DNA of 64,000 bases from Coniferiporia sulphurascens (lineage: Eukaryota > Basidiomycota > Agaricomycetes > Hymenochaetales > Hymenochaetaceae), in NCBI GenBank assembly GCA_002794785.1, contig NBBA01000013.1, positions 868,001 through 932,000 on the forward strand, in the 5' to 3' direction. A model generated the notes under the pieces. The model had not been told where the DNA came from, made no database searches, and saw only the letters and a list, made by a program, of their open reading frames with translations. The position numbers were made by a program, and so were the translations under genes. Positions 21,551-32,825 of the stretch are shown one piece after another (the stretch's first letter is position 1; each line of letters begins with the position of its first letter).

Positions 21551-24419
21551 TCATTGGTTCCTCCCTCCGATGCTCTCCGCGCGCACAACTACACGGTCGA
21601 TCTCCGCTCGGATCTCACTCAGGTTCGCGCGCAGTGTATGTACGTCCTCGAACTTTCGGTGTGCTCGCGCCTCCTCGATGAATGACTCTAATAGCGCCTC
21701 TTGCTCCAGTAGAGGCTGCAACGCCCGCGCGAGCTCCGAGTCTGGATCGATAACCTGCGTCCCGACCTCATCTGCGGGTGCATTGATCCCATTCCCTGCC
21801 GTAGTTGAGCCAGCAGGGGAACGTTTCTTCGGCTTGGGAAGGGACTACATGGTAAGAGATTAGTCATCATTACTAGCGGGCGTCACGAAGGGACAGCCGA
21901 ACCTGAAGAGGAAACATATTCTTCTGCAAAAACATATTTGCCCTCGCCAGTATCGCAGCCTGCACTCGCTCCTGCGAGCTGCCTGGCCCACCAGGACATG
22001 AGATCCTGTGTATGTGCTTCGCGATCGCGTCGTAATCAGAGAAACACTGCAGAAGCTGCTTTCGCGCCGCTGAAGCTTCTTTTGTCGGCGCCTCGTCAGT
22101 GTTGTGGCTATAGTGTATAGTATATCCTTGTCAACAAAAGTGAGCACGCCCGATACAAAGTAGATTGCAACGCACGACAGTGAGAGCATAAGTTCCTGGA
22201 ATTGGGGCAGTGCTTCCTCAATCTCGGACTCCAGCGATATGAGGGCCTTCAAAAAAGTAATGAGTACAGCATGTAAACCTGATCGTAATGGGTTTACCTC
22301 GTATAACCTGATCATGGCAGGCGTGCGTTTGGCCTCTTGTCGATACTGTTGACGCCTTTTACAACAAATTATTAGACAAAATTTACAACCCGGAAAAAAT
22401 AGGACGGACGCTCACAGTATGACTGGCTTGCACTCCTTGCATATTCTTACGCCCTTCATAAATTTCTCGTCTGGGCCTTCGCTCTTCAATTTGCTTCCTC
22501 CCCCAAGCGAGTCGACTCTGCTTCGCGGACGCACACCGTAATCGACAGTCTCGCTCACTTCCTCGATTCGTCCGGACTTGGGGTCCGCAACAAAGAGTAA
22601 CGAGCATGGTACCGGCCTTTGTGACTTTTTCACAGGCAACGAGCATATAATTAGCCCGCACAGTCGGCAGTGATGTTTGCGATTAGTCAAAGGGTGGAAA
22701 GAGGCTCTAAGAGGATTAGAGTCAAAACGGTATTAATCAGCTAGTCTGGGAGCACTGATCCTATTCACTCACGAGCAGTGTGGGCATGCAGAAACATCTG
22801 CATCATCCTGCCAAGGCGTGATCCTCTGTTCAGCAGCTATATTCAAGCAAGGGAATCAAAGTTGAGATCAGGAATCCGGCGGCCAAGTACCAAAACGGAA
22901 GTAAGTTAGACAGGTTGGAAAACAGTACATACCACGAATATCGCCCTTTCCGCCGTTTGCGGCAGCGGCGCGACTTTCTAGCACGCCCTTCCACAGTTCT
23001 GAAGCGCTTTTCGTCCGGAGGTCGTTGAAATCGAGCTCAAAGAGTGACGACGCCCGACGTGATTGAGGTGGCTTCTCCTTTCCTTTCGCGCTGACAGTAG
23101 AGACCGAGGTTCCAGAAAAATGGAGGTCGACGAGCTTCTCAAAGCGCCGCTCGAGCCTCGTACGCTCAACACGCCCGACATCGCGTGCGCGCGTGCGTAG
23201 CATGATAAAATCATCTGTTCGTGGGCGGTATACGCCCTTCGGTTGGAAGCCTGGCCGGTACACAGCCTTGTAAGTGGATACGGCACTATTTACTGTCGAC
23301 CCTGACGTGGACTGTGCTACTTGCGGGTTAGGGGATTGAATACGCGTAGAGGACAAGGAAGTGGGAATCGGAGAGGTCGACGTTGGTATTGAAGGGATGG
23401 GCGGAGGTAATGAGCTAGTACGTTGAGGAGGCACGTAAGTTTCGTACGGTGGTTCGGCCGATATTGATACGCCTCGATGATGTTGGAGGTTGGGTGTCAC
23501 AGACCTCAGTACTGGGGATTCAGTACTCAAGCGTGGAGCACGAGCAGGCTGTGGGTTTGGTGCGAGGGCTAGATTAGTCACCTCCGGGCTTGCATGTGAA
23601 GACGGTAAAGAACGACTTTCAGGACTTGAGCCGGACCGCGCGGACTGCGGCGAAAACGATAGTGGAGAGGGTGCAGTGGGCGTAAGCTTCTGGGATTGCA
23701 CGCCCGGGGCCGAAGAGGCGAGGAGTTTCGCGGCGTGGTGCCCGTACTTGCGCGCAGTGGTACGTAGCGGAAAGTCGAGGATTTCCTCGGGCTTGTCGTT
23801 TGTTTTGTGGATGAAGGACCTGCTTCAGGTGGTGTACTGGAGGAAGGGGAGGTGGTGCCGCTATGTACAGGGGTGAGCGGTGCAGTGGGAGTAACAGGCG
23901 ATGGGAGGCCATTTGACGGACTTGGTGATTCGGGCGCATCAGCGTTGGGAGAGTGCGCGGGGACTGTGATGACCATAGGCTGGCCACTGGGCGAGACGGG
24001 ACTTATGGGACTTATCGGCTCTATCGAGCTCTTGGTCCTAGGGGAAGCCTCGAATAAAGATATCTGTGGTGGTACAGTACCCACCGTGAGCATCGGTTGG
24101 GTTTGTTCCAGGACAGCGTTAAGAGGCAGACCGCTCCCTTGCCATGCCGCGCCGTTACTCGTTAACCCACCAGCACCTATTTCCACGGACTTCTCCTCTA
24201 CACTCACCCTTCTTACGAAATCTAGAGATGGGGATGGTATATGTCGGGGTTGGAGGGGAGGAGACGTTGCAGTGCCATTGGGCTCCGCTGACGGACTCGA
24301 TACACCGCGTGAATGGCGCTTTGGCTGGGTCAAGCAACATTAAACGATTGGTTTAGCAACATTGCGACGCGCATACTCACCTTGTACGCCTGATAGGGCA
24401 CGTAGGAGGTTGAGCTCAT
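21551..24419 (-). CDS. VAC1: Vac1/Pep7-type FYVE endosomal protein, one unresolved frame step
   Basis: Exons on the minus strand: 24419-24381, 24324-22933 (containing the frame step), 22836-22773, 22706-22416, 22355-22298, 22246-22179, 22107-21903 and 21844-21551. The FYVE finger is formed across exons 3 and 4: CPHCSASFHPLTNRKHHCRL followed by CGLIIC and, after an insertion, RICKEC. It binds phosphatidylinositol 3-phosphate on endosomes. C-terminal helices follow (ALISLESEIEEALPQFQELM; ARKQLLQCFSDYDAIAKHI; ELARALQPLLEQEALLESFI), the Rab-binding style tail of Vac1, which tethers Golgi-derived vesicles. Within exon 2 the frame before about 23700 (TFRYVPLR, SSPLRPRA) is one base out of phase with the frame after it (SQKLTPTAP). 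Either a base is missing or a 74-nt intron (23763-23690) is used. The donor of the intron after exon 6 (GTCGTG) is also weak. Confidence 0.85.
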
Positions 24420-25912
24420 CTTCGCCGAGCTGCGAGTTGGCGAGTTGGCGTTCTCCGTATCCTGAGTTTCTCACTGAGTCTACGGACCCGCAGTCCCACA
24501 TTACTTAAGCACATCTCCATATGGGATGCCTGATGCGGTGATGAAACTTTCTCAGCTTGTCAAGTTTAAGCACCCTCCTTGTCGTTCGTGCGGAGGCTGC
24601 AACCTAGTATTTTTAAGTTATCGAACTCAGAGATGAGCGGGTCACGACAACGTACTGCAGCGCCTTTACCCAGAGTCTATCGATAATACAAGTTCCTCAA
24701 GTTCCGACTTCTGGAAATCATTACCGTCTCAATAAGTGATTAACCGGGTTCTACATCGCGTTTAAATACTTCCGAACTTGCTTATTAACTTTCTGCAGAT
24801 ACCCCCCTGGAAAATCTGGAAAAAGTACGCTTCCCGAGCCTCGGATGCGTCTATGCTTTGGGACGAACGCTACAAGTATAACCCTGACACTTGATCCGGT
24901 TGCGGTGTCCGCCGTCCTTTCACAAAAGTTCGAACGGAGAAAGAGGTTATCGTCAAAGCACAGCACTGGGTGTTGATTCTATACGACATTGAGATACACT
25001 GTCTCTTCGCGTTTGGAAGTCACAACGCTCTCACCTGCACGGGGACAATCTTATCTGCAGTTCGGTAGCGATTCGCACTACACTCTGGCAATTCGAACTC
25101 ATTTTCTACAAGATCCTTTGAATTCTTTCTGAAAGTCTTAATCTGCTCTCTGCTTTGCTTTTGACATCACGTGTCGTGCACCCGTATTAGACCAGATGCC
25201 ACTTGCGAAATACCATATCGCCGAGAACGTTACATTTGTGTTTCAATATGACCAATGACAGACCGAAAGCCCATGTCGTACCAGAGTAGGAATACAGATA
25301 ACATTGACGGTCACGTAAAGGCAGAGCTTTTACCCTTGGCCGATCCCCGAGGCTTCAAGAAGCCATGGTGTTATTAATGCGCCATGCACGGGTAACAGTA
25401 AGACATAGCAATTACAAATTGGTATGAAGACAGGACCATTTCATCGGGAATTTATCTGGCATGGGATCCTCGTTTCGGTCCTTCTTTCGCCTCTGGGATC
25501 GTATATGGACGCCGCGCGGAAGTGACGTAAGAGCTGGAGTAACGCACCTGCCATTAATTCCGAAAGAACTAATTGCCCTTACTTCGATGAATACTACTAA
25601 ATTTTTCCTGTTTAGATTTCGAAGGTCTAACTGGGCTCGGCGATTCTACTCCATGCCCGAGCTTCTCAGCTATGCTCAGGCCCTTGGAGCCTTGACGGGC
25701 GAGTAGCATTGGTTACTAGCTCTAACGTTTGCTGACGCCATAGCTTTGCTTAGACAGACAAAGTGCACGCACTCAACTCCTACGGGTAATTTCTGCGAAT
25801 GTAAGAACGTTGTCGAGGTGTACCGGGATTACGCAGGCCGAAACGCAGTTTTCTGACCCAGTAACCCATCCGATCATAGCCCCTCCCCCCTATATCTAAC
25901 ACAGAGCAAAGC
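24420..25912. other. Intergenic, border of the duplicated cluster
   Basis: No gene was recognised in 1.5 kb. The last 300 bp are the promoter of NmrA copy A and resemble the promoter of copy D around the shared box at 25652-25661. A short open frame at 25461-25706 crosses this promoter and is judged to be chance. Confidence 0.55.
25652..25661 (+). promoter_or_regulatory. CATGCCCGAG box, NmrA copy A
   Basis: Exact copy of the decamer, 251 bp before the ATG. Its flanks (ATTCTACTC before, CTTCT after) match those of copy D. Confidence 0.7.
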
Positions 25913-27269
25913 ATGTCCGGAAAGAAATTAATCTTCGTCATTGGTGCTACAGGCGCTCAGGGTCTCGTTGTCATTGACGCGCTCCTGGCCCCTGGTGCGG
26001 ACGGCTCACCGTCTCCCTACGCTATCCGTGCTCTCACCCGTGACCCAAGCAACTATCGTGCACAAGCACTCAAGGAGAAAGGTGTCGAACTTGTCAAGGG
26101 TGATTCATTGTTTTATTCGAGCCCGTGGTCGCTCTAGTTACTGATATCCCCTTGAACTCTTTTACCTTAGGGTCATTTGAGGATTGGCCTTTAGTTCTTA
26201 AATCACTGGAAGGCGTGTACGGAGCATGGGTTAACACTGATGGCTTCACCGTTGGCGAGACGCGTGAATTATTCGCGGGAATGCGCATATTCGAACTCCC
26301 AAAGCAAGTTGGTACAGTGCGTCACTATATCTGGAGCAATCTAGACTACACCACAAAGGTCAGTCTCTTGTAATCTTTCCGAACCGAACTGGGCTCAGGT
26401 TATTCCTATCAAGAAATCCGGTTATAACCCAAGACACAAGGTCGGGCACTTTGATGGGAAGGGTCGTGTCGCGGAATGGATGCACCTTCAGAAGAGTGAC
26501 ACAAGCGAGAATGGCATGACGTGGACTTCTGTCACCACTGAGCCGTACATGGACATGCTAAAAATTGTCAGTACCTTCCGACAGACACATATGCAGCCCT
26601 AACGCCTTGCGCTATCGTAGATGATGTTCGGACCTTTAACGAGACGCGCGGATGGAACGGCAGTCTTTGCATCGCCCGCCGGCGACGGTCACGTTGCCAT
26701 GATTTCATTGAAAGACGTTGGGTTCTTTGCCCGCTACTCGTTCGACCATCGTACAGAGGTGTCCGGGAAAGACCTGGAAGTTACAAGCCAGATGGTTCAA
26801 TGGGACGGACCGGATGGGCTTGTCGAAACATTCAAGCGCGTCACTGGCCAGAAGGCGGTATACGTGCGCCAGACGGTCGATGAGTGGATGGACAATTTCT
26901 CCGATGCAGATGCGAGGCCTATTGCTGCTGACATATCAGTTGAGGAGGGTGGTGTATCGTGGCGGAAGAATTTCACGTATGTCAAGTCATCTTGTGCAGC
27001 CGATAGATCGTACTGAGCATCTATTATTTCTTTCCCTCCCTTCCCCCACATCCCACTTTACGAAACGCAGTGCCTTCTGGCACCAATGGTGAGACGATGT
27101 TATCAAGCGCGACATGGATTGGATCAGGTCCATCCATCCAAATGGACACACGCTCGAGAGCTGGATGCGCGAGAACAATTACGTGGGCGACTTCGATAAG
27201 ACCACTCTGAAGTCTACCGAAACGTTCGGCCTACTACGATACAATACGGAGATAACCGATAATCTTTGA
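25913..27269 (+). pseudogene. NmrA-like reductase copy A, premature TGA in last exon
   Basis: Exons 25913-26099, 26171-26358, 26414-26566, 26621-26976 and 27071-27269 match the plan shared by the array. Residues 5-17 form the NAD(P) loop (LIFVIGATGAQG), the N-terminal signature of NmrA-like atypical short-chain dehydrogenases. Exon 5 reads AFWHQW and then TGA at 27090-27092 (codon 302 of 361), where sister copies have an Arg codon, after which the family pattern resumes to the old stop. The last 59 residues, including ESWMRENN, are lost, so the copy is either dead or makes a shortened protein. The rest of the frame is clean, which suggests a recent change. The family includes regulators that sense NAD(P) and active reductases; which applies here is unknown. 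Confidence 0.88.
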
Positions 27270-27742
27270 TAAAGACATAGATGGGATATGAAATAATCAA
27301 GTGTATAGAAAGTACTATGTTGCAATTAAGTTCCTGAGAGAATCAATGATAAACTTTCACTATTCAAAGAACCCTACGCCGACTGTTCCGAGTCAAAGTG
27401 TGTTCACCTTTGGTCCATTTCGGCCTCAGCAGTGAACCCGATACCGAACACGCAATTGAGTTCGACACTGGCATTGTCCGCCATAAATCGCTCTCGGGCT
27501 GGACGCGTGACGAACGTAGAGAGACTGCTACGCGAAACGAACCGGGGTAAATCGTAAGCATAGCAATACAAGTCTTGGCTTTCGCGGTTGCCGCCGCTTC
27601 GCGCCATCACCGATCGTAGATCCTCCCGTTCAGTGTTTCTCTACCATGGCAAAACCTGCGTTCTTGCGAACGTCTTGCTCGCGAAGAACGCAAATAGGCA
27701 CAGGTTCGGTCAATATTGTTTATTTTCTCATGAACAATGAAT

Positions 27743-28805
27743 CTACAGAGGCTTTACTCGCATGAATACAACTGGATTCGCGATCGGGAGCTCGAAAATC
27801 CCTTCTTTCTCGTTTAGCCATACGAGACCATCGCCACGCGATACAACGGCCTTGACCTTCTCCCCAACCTTCTGTTTCTCATCATCAGGTAAAATGGCTA
27901 CGGCGCTCGCCGTAAAAACGATCTGAGTAACCCGTTCAAGCGTGGCAGGCTCCGAAGAAGGAATGGTTGTCTCCTCGGGCTCAAGGAACTTCTCCTTGTA
28001 CAAAGGGAGGTCGAATATACGGCGCCACTTGTTGAATTCCCCCGGTCTGATCGAGGGAGGCAAACACTGTTCGTATACTTGAAAAATCCACGGGGCCTTT
28101 TCCCTGAAAAATAATTGAGCGTGTAGATAGCGTGTTTAATTATGGATGCACGAACAGGTCATGTCCGTTCCAAGTCAAACCGACGGAACCTCCTGGCTTC
28201 AGTATGCGCGCAAACTCGCGTGTTGCGTCTTCCAGTTCCGAGCACCAGTGGAAAGCCTTGGATTGGCTTAGAACGCATAAACAGGAAGATTGAGACAATG
28301 AACACCGCTCACCGTCGCAATCAGAATTAAATCTGCCCAGCCATCCGGAACCCCGGTGTCTTCAAACGTCCCATCGGAGAGGCTTACTCGCGGGTCATCC
28401 ACCGTCTTTGCAAATACTGCGCGCATTCCCTCGTTGGGGTCTATGCATTTGAGCTCAGAAATTGACGAGCTCCATTCTGGATGCGCAAGCAGTGCGCGGG
28501 TGAAGATTCCGCTCCCACATCCAATTCTATAGAAATAAGTGTCTTGCTGATAATAATAACTTTAGGGACTTACTCAACGATCTTTAGGTCCTATTTTCCA
28601 CTGACGACCGTTCGGATACGGGATAGCACCTCAGGGGCGTAAGAAGAACGAACCCTGCCGATGGACAAATGAGTCGTCCGATACTATGAGTTCATAATGT
28701 ATCTATAGTGACTCGATCGACGTACTTATCATAATTCTCACTCTTCCCTGCACCGAATCCGGCTTGGGAGATGGGGTTGACTTTAGGGGGATTTGAAGTA
28801 GTCAT
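27743..28805 (-). pseudogene. Class I SAM methyltransferase copy 1, early stop
   Basis: Minus-strand exons 28805-28726, 28654-28574, 28526-28313, 28256-28156 and 28103-27743 would give 278 residues. Motif I reads EIGCGSGIFTRAL, with CIDPNEGM as the acidic motif II, and AFHWC as in the Methyltransf_11 families related to trans-aconitate methyltransferase. Codon 48, at 28593-28591, is TAG where copy 2 has AAC, so the product stops before the SAM site. The other exons remain open and splice sites look intact, so loss is probably recent. It lies tail-to-head beside the intact copy 2 on the same strand, as expected of a tandem duplication. Confidence 0.85.
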
Positions 28806-29254
28806 TATCACAGCACGAGTAACAAGGTGCATCCCTGAGACTTTATTTATATACTACGCGCGTATTACACCCGGCGAGCAGCGCCCGTTCTACTATATCT
28901 TTGTTTATTCATTCGGATCAAGATACTACTGAAGGCTAGTCAAGCGGTGTTAGCTGGCCGGAGATGATTTTCGAGGCTTGAAAAATCTGGATGGGACCTT
29001 TGTGGCCACACTTATACGCGAATTTCTGGGCACGCACCTGCATCATCTCCAGTAATAGTGATTTCACTCTTAATAGTCTTGCGAGACATAAAACCGAATT
29101 CTCTTAATCGTTGATGAAGAGGACACTATTTCGAACGAATTTCTTCTCGGTGACGACAATATTTCGATGCTATTTATAGTATTACATATTTCTCCATGAT
29201 TGATGAACTATACAACCCACGGATACAATCTTTGATGATACATACTGACATGTT

Positions 29255-30338
29255 TCAATTTACTGGAACCATCATTGACTGAGGGGACCTCCGCCTCAAA
29301 ATTACGACAGGGGCCGCGAACGGGACTTCGAAAATGCCTTCTTCTTTTTTCAGCCACACGAGACCATCACCACGAGCTATTATGACCTTGGCTTTCTCCG
29401 CAATCTGCTGTTTGCCGTCATCGGGAAGGACAGCTACGACACTAGACGTGAGAACACGCTGAATGTACCTTTCCACCGTACCAGACTCAGAATATCTGAT
29501 AACCTTATCCTCTGGCTCGAAGAATTTTTCCTTGTACAAAGGGAGATCGAACATACGCCGCCACTTGCTGTTGCGATCTTCCTCGCGAGTCGCAGTAGGA
29601 GGTGCATGTTGTTCACGTATCTGACGAATCCACGGAGCTTTGTCTCTGAAAGGAAAATCATTAGATGCACGTATAGCGTAATTGTTTGTTGGACGAACAG
29701 GTCTTGTCTGTTCCAGGTAAAACTCACGGCGCCTTCTGGCTTCAGTATACGCACGAACTCGCGTGTCGCATCTTCGAGTTCTGTGCACCAATGGAAAGCC
29801 TTGACCTGAATCAGATTTCAGGGCCACATAAGGAGAGAGATGACCGATCACCGTCGCGACTAAGATCAAGTCTGCCCAACCATCAGGAACCCCTGTGTCT
29901 TCGAAAGTCCCTTCGGAGAGACTGACTCGGGGGTCGTTTACTGTCTTTAAAAATACCGCCCGCATCCCCTCATTTGGGTCTACGCATTTGAGCTCAGAAA
30001 TCGACGAGCTCCATTCGGGATGTGCAAGGAGTGCGCGAGTAAAAATGCCACTTCCACAACCGATTCTGCGAACATCCATGTATGCGTGTCTTATTGAGCG
30101 ACCACTGTTTTGGCTGCTTACTCGACGACCTTCAAGTCGTTTTTCCCATTGGCGGCTGTACGAATATGAGACAGCACTTCGGAAGGGTAGGAAGAGCGAG
30201 CTCTGCCGATACGTGGATGAGTTGTCGGATGCCACAAGCTCAGAGCGACCCCACGCACTTATCATATATTTCGCTTTTCCCTGGACCAAATCCAGCTTGA
30301 GAGATGGGGTTGACTTTGCTGAGACTTGGTGAGACCAT
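29255..30338 (-). CDS. Class I SAM-dependent methyltransferase copy 2
   Basis: Exons on the minus strand 30338-30259, 30202-30122, 30065-29852, 29799-29699 and 29645-29255 give 288 residues. The op start is MVSPSLSKVNPISQAGF. Exon 2 completes IYDKARSSYPSEVL, a family pattern that fixes the first intron. Motif I is EIGCGSGIFTRALLAH (residues about 54-69), the acidic motif CVDPNEGM follows, and DLILVATAFHW matches the post-II segment of Methyltransf_11 enzymes. It would transfer a methyl group from SAM to a small acid or hydroxyl substrate, which cannot be named. No signal peptide or membrane segment is seen, so it is probably cytosolic. It is the intact member of a tandem pair and sits between NmrA copies A and C. 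Confidence 0.87.
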
Positions 30339-31478
30339 ACTTATTTCGGCGCGGGTAAATGGCAGAGCAGAGAGGCTGGCTTGTCAGAATACTCCCTTGC
30401 CCTTGCCCTTTCCTTTGCCCTTTATTTATCTGGTTTTCTGTACGGCATCGGAGGAAGGAGCTATTGCGGCCTCGGCAGCATTGCGCTCAGGATTGGTCAA
30501 TTATTCAAGTGCATGTCACGCCACCCCTCGATGCTCTTAACCGGGACCGCATTACTCACACTCCAAGCTTTGAAGAAAATCTTGAGGCGTGCCGTCGCAG
30601 CACGGGTCAGCCCTTGTTGACAAAAGATTTATTCGTGGCCGTTTCCGACCAAGAGCATACATGCAGCTGTAACTACGAGTAGAACTTCACAGAGCGTGAG
30701 ACGTAAAAAAATACCAAATGTAGTCGCAGTGTCGCACTGGCATAGTTGAGATTACCAAATCATAATTCCAACACTGCCAACAGGTAATGCCAATGAGGAG
30801 AAACCGAGACTCACCCAAGATGTCAGTGAGATATAGTTTCCCAATCCGAGGTCAGGCAAGTCGTTAGAAGGAATCCAAGTTATTCACGTCCCCAAAGCTA
30901 GTTTTACTGACGCAGTGTATTTCTGGGTACTGAAATTACATAATTGTGGCCACGTCCGAGAGCGTCGATCATTCTAAATGATCGACGATAAGAACGATTC
31001 AGACGCGCATGAACCTGAGCAAGATGAATTCGAAATTTCCCTTGCACGGGGGGGATACGCAAGAGGAGAAGGAGGCTTGAAAAGGCCCTGTATTCAAAAA
31101 ATACTTTCGGAGTTCTCCTGACTACGTTTCTGCCAAACCCATTAAGGTCGGACTTTGAAGTTCCCAACTTTGTAGTATACTATATAACAGTAATTATGAG
31201 TAAACTATTTCGCGCGACGCCCGAACCTCTCCCGCACGACCACTATATTAATATCGTGCACTTAAGTGATACCAAAGCATTCGCTACCACATTCGGCGAT
31301 GCCAATACTCCAAACGGAGTCGGTTAGTTTTACTACAAATATGACTGATGTATTTTCAAGGTAATATGGATTGACAACTTGAAGCTACTGACCAAGCCGA
31401 TCTCCCATTTTGAAGAAAAAATGATTATAATCGCAGAATTGTTTCAACATTTGTTCTATGGATATACATAGATCAATA
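30339..31478. other. Intergenic, distal end of inverted duplication (left arm)
   Basis: No gene is seen. From about 30940 rightward the sequence is the reverse complement of 46-48 kb in patches: the text around 31250-31330 matches 47790-47850, and 30990-31040 matches 48050-48095. A perfect 11-bp hairpin lies at 30963-30987. The first 300 bp are the methyltransferase promoter. Confidence 0.6.
30963..30987. repeat. Perfect 11-bp hairpin, left arm
   Basis: CGTCGATCATT, a 3-base loop, then AATGATCGACG. A related hairpin with a different loop stands at the matching place of the right arm (48099-48128). Confidence 0.8.
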
Positions 31479-32825
31479 TTAGAGACTGGAAACTAGCGCT
31501 TTGTTTAAGAGCAAGCCGTCAGAGTCCTCAAATAGCTTCAGCATGGTCGAGTCGAAATTGCCCGTGTAATTATTCTCGCGCATCCAGCTCTCGAGAGTAT
31601 GCCCATTCGGATTGACGGATTTGATCCAATCCATATCGCGTTTGATTATGTTGTCGCGATACAGATACCAGAAAGCACTGCGTCGAATAAGGAAAGAGGT
31701 AAAGAGATCATACAGATTCAGTACGAATCGAGAAACAAAAACAAGACTAAACGGTTGGACGTACGTAAAAGTCTTCCGCCATGTACTGCCACCCGACTCA
31801 ACCGGAACGTCTACGGCGATCGGTCTATTTTCTAATTCGGTAAAGTTTTCCATCCACTGTTCGGGGGTCTGTCGTAAAAATACGGCCTTTTGGCCCGTGA
31901 CGCGTTTGAACGTCTCGACGACCCCGTCAGCTCCCTCCCATCCGACCATTTGACTCGCAACTTTCAGGTCCTTGCCTGAAACCTCCTCGCGGTGGTCAAA
32001 CGAGTAGCGTGCAAAGAAGCCGAGGTCGCTCAGTGCAATTAGAGGAACGTGCCCATCCCCGACAGGCGATGCAAAGACGAAAGTGCCGTCCGCACGCTAG
32101 GCCAGAGGTCCGAGTACGGGCTAAGGCAATAAAAAAGGTTAGATATGCACGGGTTCGGGAGTTAAATGTACTCACTATTTTCAACATCTCCATGTACGGT
32201 CCCGTACTGACCGCGTTCCATGTCATGCCATTCTCGCTTGTATCACTTTCCTGCGCCTTCATCCAGTCTGCGACACGGGCTTTCCCATCATAGTGCTCTG
32301 CCCTGTACTTTGGATTATAACCAGATAACTGGGCAGAAGGTGATGTTTAAGCGATTGTGCAATGAGGGGACAGCGGAAAGCTACCTTTGCGACATAGTCC
32401 AAACTGCTCCAGATATAGTGGCGTACGGTGCCAACTTGCTTTGCGAGTTCGAAAATCCTCACGCCCGCATAAATTTCGCGAGCCTCGCCAATGGTGAAGC
32501 TGTCAGTGTTAACCCATGCACCGTACACGCCTTTAAGTGCCTCGTATACTGCCGGGAAATCTTCAAAGGAGCCTAGGTGAAGGACAAGTTATTTAATTAG
32601 TACAGTGGATACTCCAGACTGAGAGAGGACATTCGTACCTTTAACGCATTCAACACCCTTCGCTTTTAGTGCACGGGCTCGTCCTGATTCCAAATTGCGA
32701 GTGAGAGCACGAACGGCATAAGGTGACGAGCCTCCATCTGCACTGGGAGCCAAGAGCGCGTCGATTACGGCGATTCCCTGCGCTCCCGTAGCGCCAATGA
32801 CCAAAATCAATTTCTTTCCGGACAT
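31479..32825 (-). pseudogene. NmrA-like reductase copy C, premature TAG in exon 4
   Basis: Minus-strand exons 32825-32639, 32572-32385, 32328-32176, 32120-31765 and 31677-31479 have exactly the lengths of intact copies. The NAD(P) loop LILVIGATGAQG is present. In exon 4 the codon at 32099-32097 is TAG, where sister copy E has CAG (Gln before Arg-Ala-Asp-Gly), ending the frame at codon 184 of 361. All other codons are open. Copy C is the mirror image of copy E (46287-47632): promoters, introns and downstream flank correspond in reverse. The stop therefore arose after or near the time of duplication. Confidence 0.88.

Noticed and set aside
25461..25706. 81-codon frame upstream of NmrA copy A
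   Set aside because: It overlaps promoter text that recurs, out of frame, upstream of copy D, so the similarity is regulatory and not coding.
30304..30682. Overlapping plus-strand frames upstream of methyltransferase 2
   Set aside because: They start within the antisense of methyltransferase exon 1 and its promoter and show no family pattern.
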